Shown piece after piece: positions 35,443 through 44,109 of a stretch of DNA of 64,000 bases. Positions within the stretch are counted from its first letter, which is position 1; each line of letters opens with the position of its first letter. The notes beneath the pieces are model-generated. The model saw only the letters and a list, made by a program, of their open reading frames with translations. It ran no database searches and was not told where the DNA came from. The stretch is taken from contig JANQJU010000010.1 in the NCBI GenBank assembly GCA_028281495.1, forward strand, positions 124,001 to 188,000. The letters run 5' to 3'. The DNA is from SAR324 cluster bacterium (GTDB lineage: Bacteria > SAR324 > NAC60-12). The translations under genes were made by a program, and so were the position numbers.

Positions 35443-36570
35443 TTACGAGGAGAAACGGGTCAATTCTGATTTGAGGCGGCGAGCGACAATGAATTCTTCA
35501 CCGTTTTGCAGGGTATGAACACAAATCCACAACTGCCGCCGAGGCGCCAAGGGCGGAGCCACAATACGCATTGCAATGCGTGGCGAACCTTGATTTAGGG
35601 CTTGGACGATTTGTTCCATTCTCAGACCATGTTGGGTTTCATCCCAGCTGATCGAGACATAAGGGACTTGGTAACCGATACCCGATGGTATTTCTCGCTG
35701 GATTATTAAAAATGGAAGTTCAGCGAACTCTTGTAGAATGGATTGAATCCGTTGTTCCCACAAGGATGCCTCCGCCGCATGGTCCTTATCGAGGTACAGT
35801 TCCACTGCTTTGACTAGGCCCACGATTTCTTCTTTACCAACTTTCATACCACGGCCAATGCCCACGTTGGGACTGTCGTGTAAGGCGCAAGCTTGGATCA
35901 AGTCACGACGTCCCAAAATGAAACCGCTGGCCTGAGGACCACATAAGGTTTTTCCTCCACTGAACACGACCAAATCCGCTCCTTGTTTCTGAAAATAAAA
36001 GAAGTTTTCGACTGGAGGTACTTGAGCTGCCGCATCAACGATCACTGGAATGTTGGCTTCATGCGCAAGTTCTACGACTCGTGGGAAGGGCAACTCTTCT
36101 CCGCCACAGTACCATGCAAAAGAACAGAACATTCCCGCGACCTGCTCACTCTGCAACGCATTTCGCAATTCATTAGCATTGGGGGAAACCTCTAAGAATT
36201 CGCCTCCGGCAATCAGCAAGGCTTGGTCGAACTTGTGACGGTGCGAGCGTTGCACCACAAATCGTCGTTTGAGGTCGGTGGTGTCAGGAAGTTGTTTGAT
36301 TTTATGGGGATCGGTGCCTGTCATGCAGGCGGCGGCCATCAATGTGATCCCGGCGGAGCTTCCCGCACAAACGTGAGCGGCATCGGCTTCCAACAATTCA
36401 GCCAAGCGGCTGCCTGCTGCAGCATGCAATTCATGTAGGTCGACAAAATGACGACTGGCCGCACTCATGGCATCAGTCACTTCAGGCAAGATGATGGACC
36501 CCCCCAAAATCGTGACGGATCCGACGGCATTGATGAGAGGGACCACTCCTAGTTCCCGATAAATACTCAT
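35443..36570 (-). CDS. SelA-like PLP-dependent lyase/aminotransferase
   Basis: A 375-aa fold-type I PLP enzyme of the SelA / D-glucosaminate-6-phosphate ammonia-lyase group: LGVVPLINAVGSVTILGG at the start, ICAGSSAGIT-like phosphate loop (VCAGSSAGITL), VIVDAAAQVPP (Asp for the pyridine nitrogen) and VVFSGGKTLCGPQASG with the Schiff-base lysine. It is likely to act on an amino sugar acid or hydroxy amino acid and is unlikely to be true selenocysteine synthase, as no selB or tRNA-Sec is nearby. Part of a minus-strand run with the AsrA-like gene upstream and marC downstream. Confidence 0.85.
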   Translation of the reverse strand: MSIYRELGVVPLINAVGSVTILGGSIILPEVTDAMSAASRHFVDLHELHAAAGSRLAELLEADAAHVCAGSSAGITLMAAACMTGTDPHKIKQLPDTTDLKRRFVVQRSHRHKFDQALLIAGGEFLEVSPNANELRNALQSEQVAGMFCSFAWYCGGEELPFPRVVELAHEANIPVIVDAAAQVPPVENFFYFQKQGADLVVFSGGKTLCGPQASGFILGRRDLIQACALHDSPNVGIGRGMKVGKEEIVGLVKAVELYLDKDHAAEASLWEQRIQSILQEFAELPFLIIQREIPSGIGYQVPYVSISWDETQHGLRMEQIVQALNQGSPRIAMRIVAPPLAPRRQLWICVHTLQNGEEFIVARRLKSELTRFSS

Positions 36571-36579
36571 CCTGGCCCC

Positions 36580-37341
36580 CTAAGTCAGTGAAAGAGGAAT
36601 AGAGGGCTGTTGACTCACTTGTTGTGTCACTGCCTGTGTCTGGGCATAGGCCGCTTCTCGCTCTAAAAAGGTGGCGGGTTGATGAGGGATGCGTAGGAGG
36701 AGGTCACGTCCATATTCCGTGCCGATTTCGACCACAAAATAGTGTCGTTCCGTTTCAACGATTTCGGTGATGGCCAAATCGTAGCCATCTTGAACTTTAG
36801 GAAGCAGCTTCTTGGAGCCACAATGGCAATGGTTAGAGGCTTCCCCACAGTTCACCGCAATGACCAGGATGTGTTGCCAGGCTACGGGACTGTTGGCAGA
36901 CGGCGAGTTCATTTTTCGATAGGCCTGATCTCGGTTTTTCATAGCCTCGATTTCACACGGACGTAGTCCAATGAAGGCCAGTTTTTGAGGACAGAGGGCT
37001 TCCGCAGAATCAGTCATCTGAATGGAAGAGCGGGTGGTGTGCCAAAAATGGCGTGTTGGCAATTCGGCAAATGCTTGCCACGAATGCGGTCCAACCGCAT
37101 ATCCAAACAGGGCTTCATCACTTCGCCGCTGAAGTCGGGGGGATCCAGCAGCTGTCTCTTCAGTCCATCCCCATGGAAGATCTTCCATGTGACGAAGTTC
37201 TTCGTACACTATGGACTGATTGCGCATGGTAGGGCCGATGACACAATAGTCTTCTTGAAACAATAGATAAAACAGAGAGTTCAAATCCGGGCGCTCTACA
37301 CGGAATGTGGTGCATTCCTGAGATGAAACAATTTCATTCAT
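36580..37341 (-). CDS. AsrA/hydrogenase-beta-like protein lacking its ferredoxin domain
   Basis: A 253-aa protein that matches the N-terminal part of sulfite reductase subunit A / sulfhydrogenase beta-type proteins: KLAFIGLRPCEIEAM, then VIAVNCGEASNHCHCGSKK, then GYDLAITEIVE and VVEIGTEYGRDLL. Family members normally go on with a dicluster 4Fe-4S ferredoxin domain of about 100 residues. Here the protein stops after a Gln-rich tail, and the lyase gene starts 9 bases later. Either a natural short paralog or a remnant. The ATG at 37341 follows AAAAGG; the longer frame to 37620 is not used. Confidence 0.65.
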   Translation of the reverse strand: MNEIVSSQECTTFRVERPDLNSLFYLLFQEDYCVIGPTMRNQSIVYEELRHMEDLPWGWTEETAAGSPRLQRRSDEALFGYAVGPHSWQAFAELPTRHFWHTTRSSIQMTDSAEALCPQKLAFIGLRPCEIEAMKNRDQAYRKMNSPSANSPVAWQHILVIAVNCGEASNHCHCGSKKLLPKVQDGYDLAITEIVETERHYFVVEIGTEYGRDLLLRIPHQPATFLEREAAYAQTQAVTQQVSQQPSIPLSLT

Positions 37342-37563
37342 AAAAGAGCCTTTTAGAAAGTTTTGAGGGAACAATTGGGATTGAGGATGGGTAAAAATAA
37401 AGCAAATAGCGCAATTCTTCAACTTTCGGGTTACAGGCCAGGCTATTTTACTAGACGCAATATCAAGCAAGATGCGAATTTTAAATGCAACATGAGCGGG
37501 ATTGTAAAATTTGTGATATGTGCTGCACGGGAGAAGATCATATTCACAAAGGGAGAGAAAAAA

Positions 37564-38793
37564 ATGGAACAACAACCAATCACGGTCCTCCTCATTGAGG
37601 ACAACCCAGGGGATGCTCAATTGGTCCGAAGGTCTTTGAAAAAGGCGTCCATGTCTCAGTTCATAGTGACCGAAGTGCAGCGATTGAGCGATGCTTTAGA
37701 CAAACTAGGCTTCACTTCATTTGATATCGTCTTATTGGATCTGGAGTTACCCGATAGTTTCGGAGCCGATACATTCCGGGAAATGATGCACCATTATCCG
37801 GATATCCCAATCATTTTATTAACAGGCAATGAGAGCAATGAGTTGGGAATCCAATTGGTCAACGAAGGGGCACAGGATTACCTGATCAAAGGCACAGTCG
37901 GGCCTCAATTGATGGAACGCGCTATTCAATATGCCATTCAACGTAAAAAGATCGGGAGTCAGCTCAAACATGCCATGGAGATTCAAAGGACTGCTAAAGA
38001 ATACGTTGAACGCGTTAACAATCAATTGATGTCCGAACTCCAACAGGCCCGTGCCGTGCAGGGAGCGATTCTACCTAAATCGTTGCCTACGGTGCCCGAT
38101 TTGCAGCTTGCCGCACAGTTTATCCCAATGGAACAAATCGGAGGAGATTTGTATGATATTGTACTTCTCGAAGATGGAAAACTGGCGTTTTTGTTGGTGG
38201 ACGTGACCGGGCATGGTGTTGCAGGAGCACTGCTGTCTTTTATGGTTTCGGGGTTATTTAAAAATTTTGTGCATGCCATCCCGTATCCTGGGTTCCTGTG
38301 TGCCAAACTCAACTCAGCCTTATATGGAAGCCTTCCTCAATCACGCTACGTTTCATTGTTTTTTGGCATTTACGATACAAACAACCACAAGCTGACTTAT
38401 GCATCGGCCGGGCATCCGGATGTGTATGTTTTGTGTGCGAAGTCTGAGAAGATCATTCCTCTGTCTAGCACGACTCGTATGTTAGGTATTTTTTCGAACC
38501 AAGAAATGGAGTTTGTGGAAGCCGAGTATCAATTGAAAGTTGGAGATAAAATGGTGTTGTGTACAGATGGAATTTTGGAAGCAGCGGATCTGCAACGCAA
38601 GCCTTTGAGTGATATAGGAGTAAAGGCGTTTCTTGACCAAAATCGTAAATTGCCCATTGACGAATTATTAAACACCCTATGTCAGCACGCCCTTCAACAC
38701 ACGCAGAAGCAGACGTTTGAAGATGATGTGACTCTTGTGGGATTCGAAGTCACGGCATCCTCTCAGTCGGATTCTACCGAAAGGGATCAGTAA
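37564..38793 (+). CDS. Response regulator with PP2C (RsbU/SpoIIE) phosphatase domain
   Basis: A 409-aa protein: receiver domain 1-125 (D12, phosphoacceptor D59 in VLLDLELPDSFG), a helical linker, and a PP2C-type Ser phosphatase (about 185-395) with GGDLYDIV, LLVDVTGHGVAGALLS, CTDGILEA and FEDDVTLVGF metal-site motifs. It probably dephosphorylates a STAS antagonist when its receiver is phosphorylated. The convergent STAS gene overlapping its stop by 7 bases is the obvious substrate. The ATG at 37564 follows AAAGGGAGAG. Confidence 0.93.
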   Translation: MEQQPITVLLIEDNPGDAQLVRRSLKKASMSQFIVTEVQRLSDALDKLGFTSFDIVLLDLELPDSFGADTFREMMHHYPDIPIILLTGNESNELGIQLVNEGAQDYLIKGTVGPQLMERAIQYAIQRKKIGSQLKHAMEIQRTAKEYVERVNNQLMSELQQARAVQGAILPKSLPTVPDLQLAAQFIPMEQIGGDLYDIVLLEDGKLAFLLVDVTGHGVAGALLSFMVSGLFKNFVHAIPYPGFLCAKLNSALYGSLPQSRYVSLFFGIYDTNNHKLTYASAGHPDVYVLCAKSEKIIPLSSTTRMLGIFSNQEMEFVEAEYQLKVGDKMVLCTDGILEAADLQRKPLSDIGVKAFLDQNRKLPIDELLNTLCQHALQHTQKQTFEDDVTLVGFEVTASSQSDSTERDQ

Positions 38794-39086
38794 TTGAGGA
38801 AATGCAGTTCAAAGGCCGTATCCACCTTGCCTACTCTGAACGCGTTGTGCAATTGGTTCCGGACCCCAATGATTTTCAACATTCCATGCTGACTACGGAT
38901 CATCTGTGACACGGAGATAATGGCTCCAATTCCCATGCTTCCGATCTCAACCACATCTGCCGCATCCAGTGCGATATTTTTGTGTCCTTCATTGATCAAC
39001 TTTTCTACATGGCTGGTTAATACCCCGGCTTGGTTAAAGTCCATTGGGTTGTCGAGTCGAATCACCTTGTAGTCTTCAATTTCCAT
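38787..39086 (-). CDS. STAS-domain anti-sigma factor antagonist
   Basis: A 99-aa SpoIIAA-like protein with the phosphosite segment VVEIGSMGIGAI (S50). It runs tail to tail with the RsbU-type phosphatase gene, the stops overlapping by 7 bases. The two would form the switch part of a partner-switching system; no anti-sigma kinase (RsbW type) lies nearby. Its paralog near 1 kb has the more usual DST motif. Confidence 0.88.
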   Translation of the reverse strand: MEIEDYKVIRLDNPMDFNQAGVLTSHVEKLINEGHKNIALDAADVVEIGSMGIGAIISVSQMIRSQHGMLKIIGVRNQLHNAFRVGKVDTAFELHFLNY

Positions 39087-39193
39087 AGCAAGCCTCCCTC
39101 GCTAAGTGTCCAATTTTTAGTTGACTCATAGACGGAATGTGCAGTGATTCCGTCATCGTGGGAACACTAGCCAACCCGTTTCCCCTTGTCAAA

Positions 39194-40588
39194 CTAAGGA
39201 GCCGTGTAGGGCTGATCTTCCGTCAAGAAAATGTTGGTATGGAAGCGAGTATTAAAACGAACCGGTAAGGTTTCTACAGTTTCAAAGTCTTTCAAGCGAT
39301 AGACATGGAAATGCAGGTGAGGTCCCAAGGAATACCCCGTATTCCCCGAAATAGCGATGGGAGTCCCAGCAACCACTCGTTGTCCCACCCGTACTAAAAC
39401 TCCGTTGGGTTTCAGGTGTCCGTAAACCGCAACCGTCCCGTCTTTGTGAATGATTTCCACGTAATTGCCTTCCAGTTTAGGATCGTCGCCGCCCTTTTGG
39501 TGGCTTGCCTCCAATCCGATGACCGTGCCACCCCGTGCTGCATGCACTGTTGTGCCAATGGGCATGGCCCAATCGATAGAAAATCTCAAATCGCCATAGT
39601 GTGAAAAACTGCCATCAAATCCCTGGCTGACAGTATGGGTGGTTCCTGAAGCATAAGGTAGATGGTAGATCGCAGCCGGATCATGCATTGTGGCAATAGC
39701 CCCGTATCGGGAACGGTGCTGGTACCCAAATCCACTGGGGGCGTTTGGGTCTTGTTTTAGAAGCATGAAGGCTAAGCGGTGCTCTTTCGGAGCTAATGTG
39801 GCGACAAACGGAGGAACGATATTAGGAAAATAGTTTTCCAAGTTATTTGGACTGAGTTCCAGGGTGGTGTGATGGTCCGCTAAACTTTCGATAAAAAACG
39901 TCACGTCGTCCGCGGTGCGTTGTGTGATGATACAAACATTTTGAGGACCGCAAGCCCGTTCTTCAAACCGCCAATGTGTGTAGGTGTATCGGTAATTCCA
40001 CGGCTTTTTTCTTTCGATGCGATACAGGGAAAACGCATGTTGAACGTCGCGGGCTGGAACGACCGCAGAGTAAGGGAGGACTGTGCTTGCGCTCAAATTT
40101 TCTTGTTGTTTCAGGTCGAGTATCACACCGACGGCAAAATCCTGTTGGTTTTCAATGAAAAAGTCGACAGCATCGAGGGTGCGTTTCAAGGTGATACACA
40201 GGTGTTTGGTATCACAAGATCGATCTTCAGTTTTCAAGTAGTTGTAGCTGACCTGATAACCGGAATCTTGATAGGGGTCGATGGAGCGCAAGGCAATAGT
40301 TTTCAAGGTGTATCCTGCAGGAATCATCTCATCGACCGGAAGCCGACCTTCCGGCTTAAGATTACGCAGTTTTGGGAAATCCAGGGTGGCGATCACATCG
40401 TAAGCAGCTCGGTTTTGAATGTGAAATTGGGTATGGTCGCCGTTTTGTTCAGAGAAGATGCAGATCACCTCGTCACAGTCTTTGCGAGTGGTTTGGCTCC
40501 AGACAAATCCTGGAACAATTCCCAGGATCCATAGAAATAGGATGGTTTTTATGAGGTAGGCTGAATGCATATTCTTCTCAGTTTTCAT
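39194..40588 (-). CDS. Exported M23 peptidase with three repeated N-terminal domains
   Basis: A 464-aa protein with a signal peptide (about 1-31). Residues 32-300 hold three similar domains of about 90 residues, each starting with a paired-cysteine segment (CDEVICIF, CDTKHLCIT, CGPQNVCII) followed by an (V/Q)(D/T)FFIE(N/S)-type strand and a hydrophobic 'IPAGYTLKTIALRSID' part. An M23/LytM endopeptidase domain (about 325-450) ends the protein: SIDWAMPIGTTVHAARGGTVIG, NYVEIIHKDGTVAVYGHL and GPHLHFHV with the zinc histidines. Likely cuts peptidoglycan cross-links. An ATG at 40570 is an alternative start. Confidence 0.88.
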   Translation of the reverse strand: MKTEKNMHSAYLIKTILFLWILGIVPGFVWSQTTRKDCDEVICIFSEQNGDHTQFHIQNRAAYDVIATLDFPKLRNLKPEGRLPVDEMIPAGYTLKTIALRSIDPYQDSGYQVSYNYLKTEDRSCDTKHLCITLKRTLDAVDFFIENQQDFAVGVILDLKQQENLSASTVLPYSAVVPARDVQHAFSLYRIERKKPWNYRYTYTHWRFEERACGPQNVCIITQRTADDVTFFIESLADHHTTLELSPNNLENYFPNIVPPFVATLAPKEHRLAFMLLKQDPNAPSGFGYQHRSRYGAIATMHDPAAIYHLPYASGTTHTVSQGFDGSFSHYGDLRFSIDWAMPIGTTVHAARGGTVIGLEASHQKGGDDPKLEGNYVEIIHKDGTVAVYGHLKPNGVLVRVGQRVVAGTPIAISGNTGYSLGPHLHFHVYRLKDFETVETLPVRFNTRFHTNIFLTEDQPYTAP

Positions 40589-40905
40589 TCGTTTGAGTTT
40601 TCAGTTCGCTTTATCAAAGCACTGTCAAAAAAGGCCGCAAACCCCAAGCTTTCCTATCGATAAAATAGAAAGGAATCGGAGGGTTTTCAACTTCTATTTT
40701 TATGAGGTAAGCCGCGTAAAACCTAGCAAGGCTATACTTCAGACGAATTGATAATCTTGCGAAAGTAATGTAGAAATGGGTACTTATCGAGGCCTCAAAA
40801 GAAGGGGCTTGGCTGGGAGGTTTTTCCCACTTTTGTTTTCATAGTTTAGGAGCAAATCAGGTTCCTCATTCGGTTCATTATCGGTTCATCAAAGGAGTGA
40901 AAAGC
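40589..40905. other. Upstream region of thrS
   Basis: Holds a hairpin CTTTCCTAT/ATAGAAAG near 40650-40675, a candidate promoter at 40748-40776, and a weak hairpin GGGA-ggttttt-CCC plus T-rich stretch near 40820-40845 that could act as an attenuator. No T-box consensus is seen and there is no gene. Confidence 0.35.
40748..40776 (+). promoter_or_regulatory. Candidate promoter of the thrS operon
   Basis: TTGATA (40748-40753), 17-base spacer, TAGAAA (40771-40776), about 130 bases before thrS. Confidence 0.3.
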
Positions 40906-42684
40906 ATGTTGAAGAAATTGGACCCCAACTCAAAATTGTTTCGAATGCGCCATTCGTTAGCCCATATCTTGGCCCAGGCTGTGCGAGATATTCGTCCAAC
41001 CGCCAAACTCGGTTTTGGTCCGGCTACCGAGACGGGTTTTTATTATGATTTCGATTTAGAGGATCCGCTCACTCCGGAAGATCTGAAGGCATTAGAAAAA
41101 AAGATGAAAAAAATTGTCAAAGCCAAACAGAAGTTTCAACGGGAAGAGATGAGCTATGAGGAATTGTGCCAACGCCTAGAACAAGATGCTCAAGGCTACA
41201 AAGTTGAATTTGCCCAAGATTTGAAAAATGGAGGGGAAACTGTGTGGAGCATCTATTCCAATGGTCCATTTTGGGACATGTGTGAAGGGCCTCACGTGGA
41301 ATCAACTAGCGAAATTCCTGCCAATAGTTTCGCTTTGGATTCTCTCGCAGGAGCCTACTGGCGTGGTTCGGAAGACAATAAAATGATGCAGCGGGTGTAT
41401 GGTTTGGCCTTCGAGACGGGGGAGGAATTGCAAGACTTCCTGAAGAAACGCAAACTCGCATTGGAACGGGACCACCGAAAACTCAATAGCCAACTACACT
41501 ATTTCACCATTGAAGACGATGTCGGGAAAGGTTTACCACTTTGGCTCCCCAATGGGACCGTGATCCGCGATGAACTGGAAAAATTTGCCAAAGAAAAAGA
41601 ATTTTTGACAGGCTATCAACGAGTTTCGACGCCCCATATTACCAAAGAAAATTTGTATCACACGTCCGGTCATCTGCCGTATTACAATGAGGGAATGTTT
41701 CCTCCGATGGATGTGGATGGCGAAAAACTCTACCTCAAGCCGATGAACTGCCCTCACCATCATATGATTTTCAAATCATTGCCACGTAGTTATCGGGAGT
41801 TGCCCGTTCGTTTTGCCGAATACGGGACATGCTATCGCTATGAACAATCGGGAGAATTGGCTGGGTTGTTGCGAGTTCGTGGCTTGACCATGAATGATGC
41901 GCACATTTATTGCACCGCTGAACAAGCCAAAGCAGAATTCATCAAAGTCATCCAATTGCACTTGGAGTACTATCAACATTTCGGCTTGACCGACTATTGG
42001 ATGCGATTGTCCTTAGCTGATGCGGATTCTTCTAAATTTGTAGACGATCAAACCCTGTGGAAGCGTGCCGAAACCATCGTTACCGAAGCGATGGATGAGG
42101 TTGGGATTCCTTATGAGTCGGTGCGAGGAGAAGCCGCGTTTTATGGCCCGAAAATTGACTTCCAAGTGAGCAATGTGGTGGGGCGAGAAGAAACGGCTTC
42201 CACCAATCAGTTGGATTTGGTCATGGCAGAGCGGTTCGACCTGACCTATACTGGTTCCGATGGCCAAGACCATCGTCCTTTGATCATCCATCGTGCTCCG
42301 TTGGGAACCCATGAACGTTTCTGTGCTTTTTTGATTGAACACTATGGAGGCGCGTTTCCTACTTGGTTGGCGCCAGTTCAAGTGCGACTCATTCCCGTGG
42401 CATCCACATTCACCGAGTATGCAGTGCGTTTGAAAGAGGCGTTATGGAAAGACTTCGTTCGAGTGGAAGTAGACGACTCCACGGATTCTTTTAGTAAAAA
42501 AATTCGAAATGGCGCGACTTCCAAAATCCCCAATCTGTTGATTGTGGGAGAAAACGAACAAAGCGATCAGGCCGTTACCTGGAAGCGTTACGGGAGCAAA
42601 GAACAAGAAACGCTGCCTTTTGATACCTTTCAAGCAACGCTTCGTGAAGAGATCCAAACTCGACGTGATTGGCGTCGTAACTAA
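40906..42684 (+). CDS. thrS: Threonyl-tRNA synthetase without TGS domain
   Basis: Charges tRNA-Thr in the cytoplasm. The 592-aa protein begins directly at the editing domain (RMRHSLAHILAQAV, MCEGPHV), so the N-terminal TGS domain of about 60 residues found in most bacterial ThrRS is missing. The catalytic core is complete: motif 2 (RFAEYGTCYRYEQSGELAGLLRVRG), zinc ligands C and H in MNCPHHHM and the later His in APLGTHERF, and a C-terminal anticodon domain. The ATG at 40906 lies 8 bases behind AAAGGAG, so the short form is real rather than a mis-called start. Confidence 0.95.
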   Translation: MLKKLDPNSKLFRMRHSLAHILAQAVRDIRPTAKLGFGPATETGFYYDFDLEDPLTPEDLKALEKKMKKIVKAKQKFQREEMSYEELCQRLEQDAQGYKVEFAQDLKNGGETVWSIYSNGPFWDMCEGPHVESTSEIPANSFALDSLAGAYWRGSEDNKMMQRVYGLAFETGEELQDFLKKRKLALERDHRKLNSQLHYFTIEDDVGKGLPLWLPNGTVIRDELEKFAKEKEFLTGYQRVSTPHITKENLYHTSGHLPYYNEGMFPPMDVDGEKLYLKPMNCPHHHMIFKSLPRSYRELPVRFAEYGTCYRYEQSGELAGLLRVRGLTMNDAHIYCTAEQAKAEFIKVIQLHLEYYQHFGLTDYWMRLSLADADSSKFVDDQTLWKRAETIVTEAMDEVGIPYESVRGEAAFYGPKIDFQVSNVVGREETASTNQLDLVMAERFDLTYTGSDGQDHRPLIIHRAPLGTHERFCAFLIEHYGGAFPTWLAPVQVRLIPVASTFTEYAVRLKEALWKDFVRVEVDDSTDSFSKKIRNGATSKIPNLLIVGENEQSDQAVTWKRYGSKEQETLPFDTFQATLREEIQTRRDWRRN

Positions 42685-42716
42685 CCAACTCATGTTTCTT
42701 AAGTAAAGGGGGTGTT

Positions 42717-44042
42717 ATGGCCGAAGAAGAAGGCCCCTCTGTCCTTGCCGAAAACGAGATACCAGACGATTTTGCAGAACAAATCGCAGGGCGAATCATC
42801 GTGCTACACGAAAAGGAAATCGATCCTTCTGTGAGCAGTAGCAATATTGCACGTTTTATTTACGATACGACCAACGCCTCCTACTTATATCGATACTTTT
42901 TAGATGCAAGCGAAGTGCTGATTGAAAACGCGGAAACCAGTAAGTTCGGCGCGATCTTATGGGCTGCGATCATCATGCACAGTGATACGGTTAATGAGTA
43001 CGTGACCTATCTCAATAATATCGTCGACCATGTTTTAGAGAATTACTACAACATGACCCGGCCCGAGGTCGAAGTCAGTAAAAAGAAGTATTCGGGATAT
43101 GCGCATTTGTTGGGGTCGATTTACATTCGCATGATCGAACTCAACAACGCCTTATACGAAACGATTCAAGATATCTATACCTCCTTGGTCCGACGCGAGA
43201 TGGAATTGGAAGAACAGCAACAAGGAGAGAAAAAGTCGGAAGCGAAGTCCGTTTTCCTCAAAAAAGGCCCCAAAAAACAAACGGTTTCCAAAAAACTATA
43301 CGATGACATTATTGATTACATTGCGAGTCGTGGTGAATTCAAATCCACTTCCTTAAATCAGGAAAACCCCAACGAACACGTTGCCGTTCTAGCCGACCGG
43401 ATGCGAGGGACCCGTCGATACATCATCCAAGACATCATGAACAAGCGGGCCTTGGATCGCAAAAAGCGCTTGGAAAAAGAACTGAGCGAACGTTTAGCCG
43501 CTGCTGAGGAAGTGATCTTGGCTGCGGAACCCTTTCGGGAAGGGCTTTCTTTATTCTGGCGTGAAAAACGCTACAACTACAAATTTTTGGCAGTGGAAAA
43601 GATCCGGGTCGCACTTCAAATCATGGGGATTATTGTCGGAGTGACCTTCTTCATGGCAGGATATTTGGAACTGTGGGGGGTCCATGATGTCGATGGAGCT
43701 ATCGTGTGTATAGGCATGTGGGTGTTTGCCAAATTCGCGGGTTCCCGGAAGAATTTCAAAACGTTTTATCCCTATGATGTGAGTAAAGAATTGGAGAACT
43801 GTGTCAATAACTTTGCCAACGTCATGCGACGGATGTCGAAAGAACAGCTCGATCATTTCCTCACTCGTCAAATCAAATCCAAACACAATGAAGCGGTGAT
43901 TCAGATCATTCCAGAATTTATCAAATATCTCTATGCCGTGATGCCTGATCGAAAAAATATGATCCTCACGGTTGACGAATTATCAGACCTCATGGAAAAC
44001 CTCGAAGTCGATATTGCCAAACAATTGCGTGCCCGAATCTAA
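42717..44042 (+). CDS. Unknown protein with helical domain and two membrane helices
   Basis: A 441-aa protein I do not recognise. Residues 1-160 are helical and acidic; about 165-205 are charged and Lys-rich, and a coiled coil (about 245-275) follows. Two membrane helices lie near 303-322 and 326-342, then a cytoplasmic helical tail. There is no signal peptide. The ATG at 42717 follows AAAGGGGG. It lies 32 bases behind thrS and 67 before asnS, so it probably belongs to the same transcript; a link to translation is not shown. Confidence 0.7.
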   Translation: MAEEEGPSVLAENEIPDDFAEQIAGRIIVLHEKEIDPSVSSSNIARFIYDTTNASYLYRYFLDASEVLIENAETSKFGAILWAAIIMHSDTVNEYVTYLNNIVDHVLENYYNMTRPEVEVSKKKYSGYAHLLGSIYIRMIELNNALYETIQDIYTSLVRREMELEEQQQGEKKSEAKSVFLKKGPKKQTVSKKLYDDIIDYIASRGEFKSTSLNQENPNEHVAVLADRMRGTRRYIIQDIMNKRALDRKKRLEKELSERLAAAEEVILAAEPFREGLSLFWREKRYNYKFLAVEKIRVALQIMGIIVGVTFFMAGYLELWGVHDVDGAIVCIGMWVFAKFAGSRKNFKTFYPYDVSKELENCVNNFANVMRRMSKEQLDHFLTRQIKSKHNEAVIQIIPEFIKYLYAVMPDRKNMILTVDELSDLMENLEVDIAKQLRARI

Positions 44043-44109
44043 GCAACTGCTACACCGTTGCCAGCATGCAATGCCTCTATTGCCAAACCACCACGTGTGA
44101 GAACTCGAC

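Noticed and set aside
35443-36570. True selenocysteine synthase (SelA)
   Set aside because: Length of 375 aa and sequence fit the ammonia-lyase-like group better, and no selB or tRNA-Sec is nearby.
39920-40534. 204-aa plus-strand open frame inside the M23 gene
   Set aside because: Shadow of the opposite strand; composition is not protein-like and there is no start signal.
40589-40905. T-box riboswitch before thrS
   Set aside because: No T-box consensus; only weak hairpins are present.
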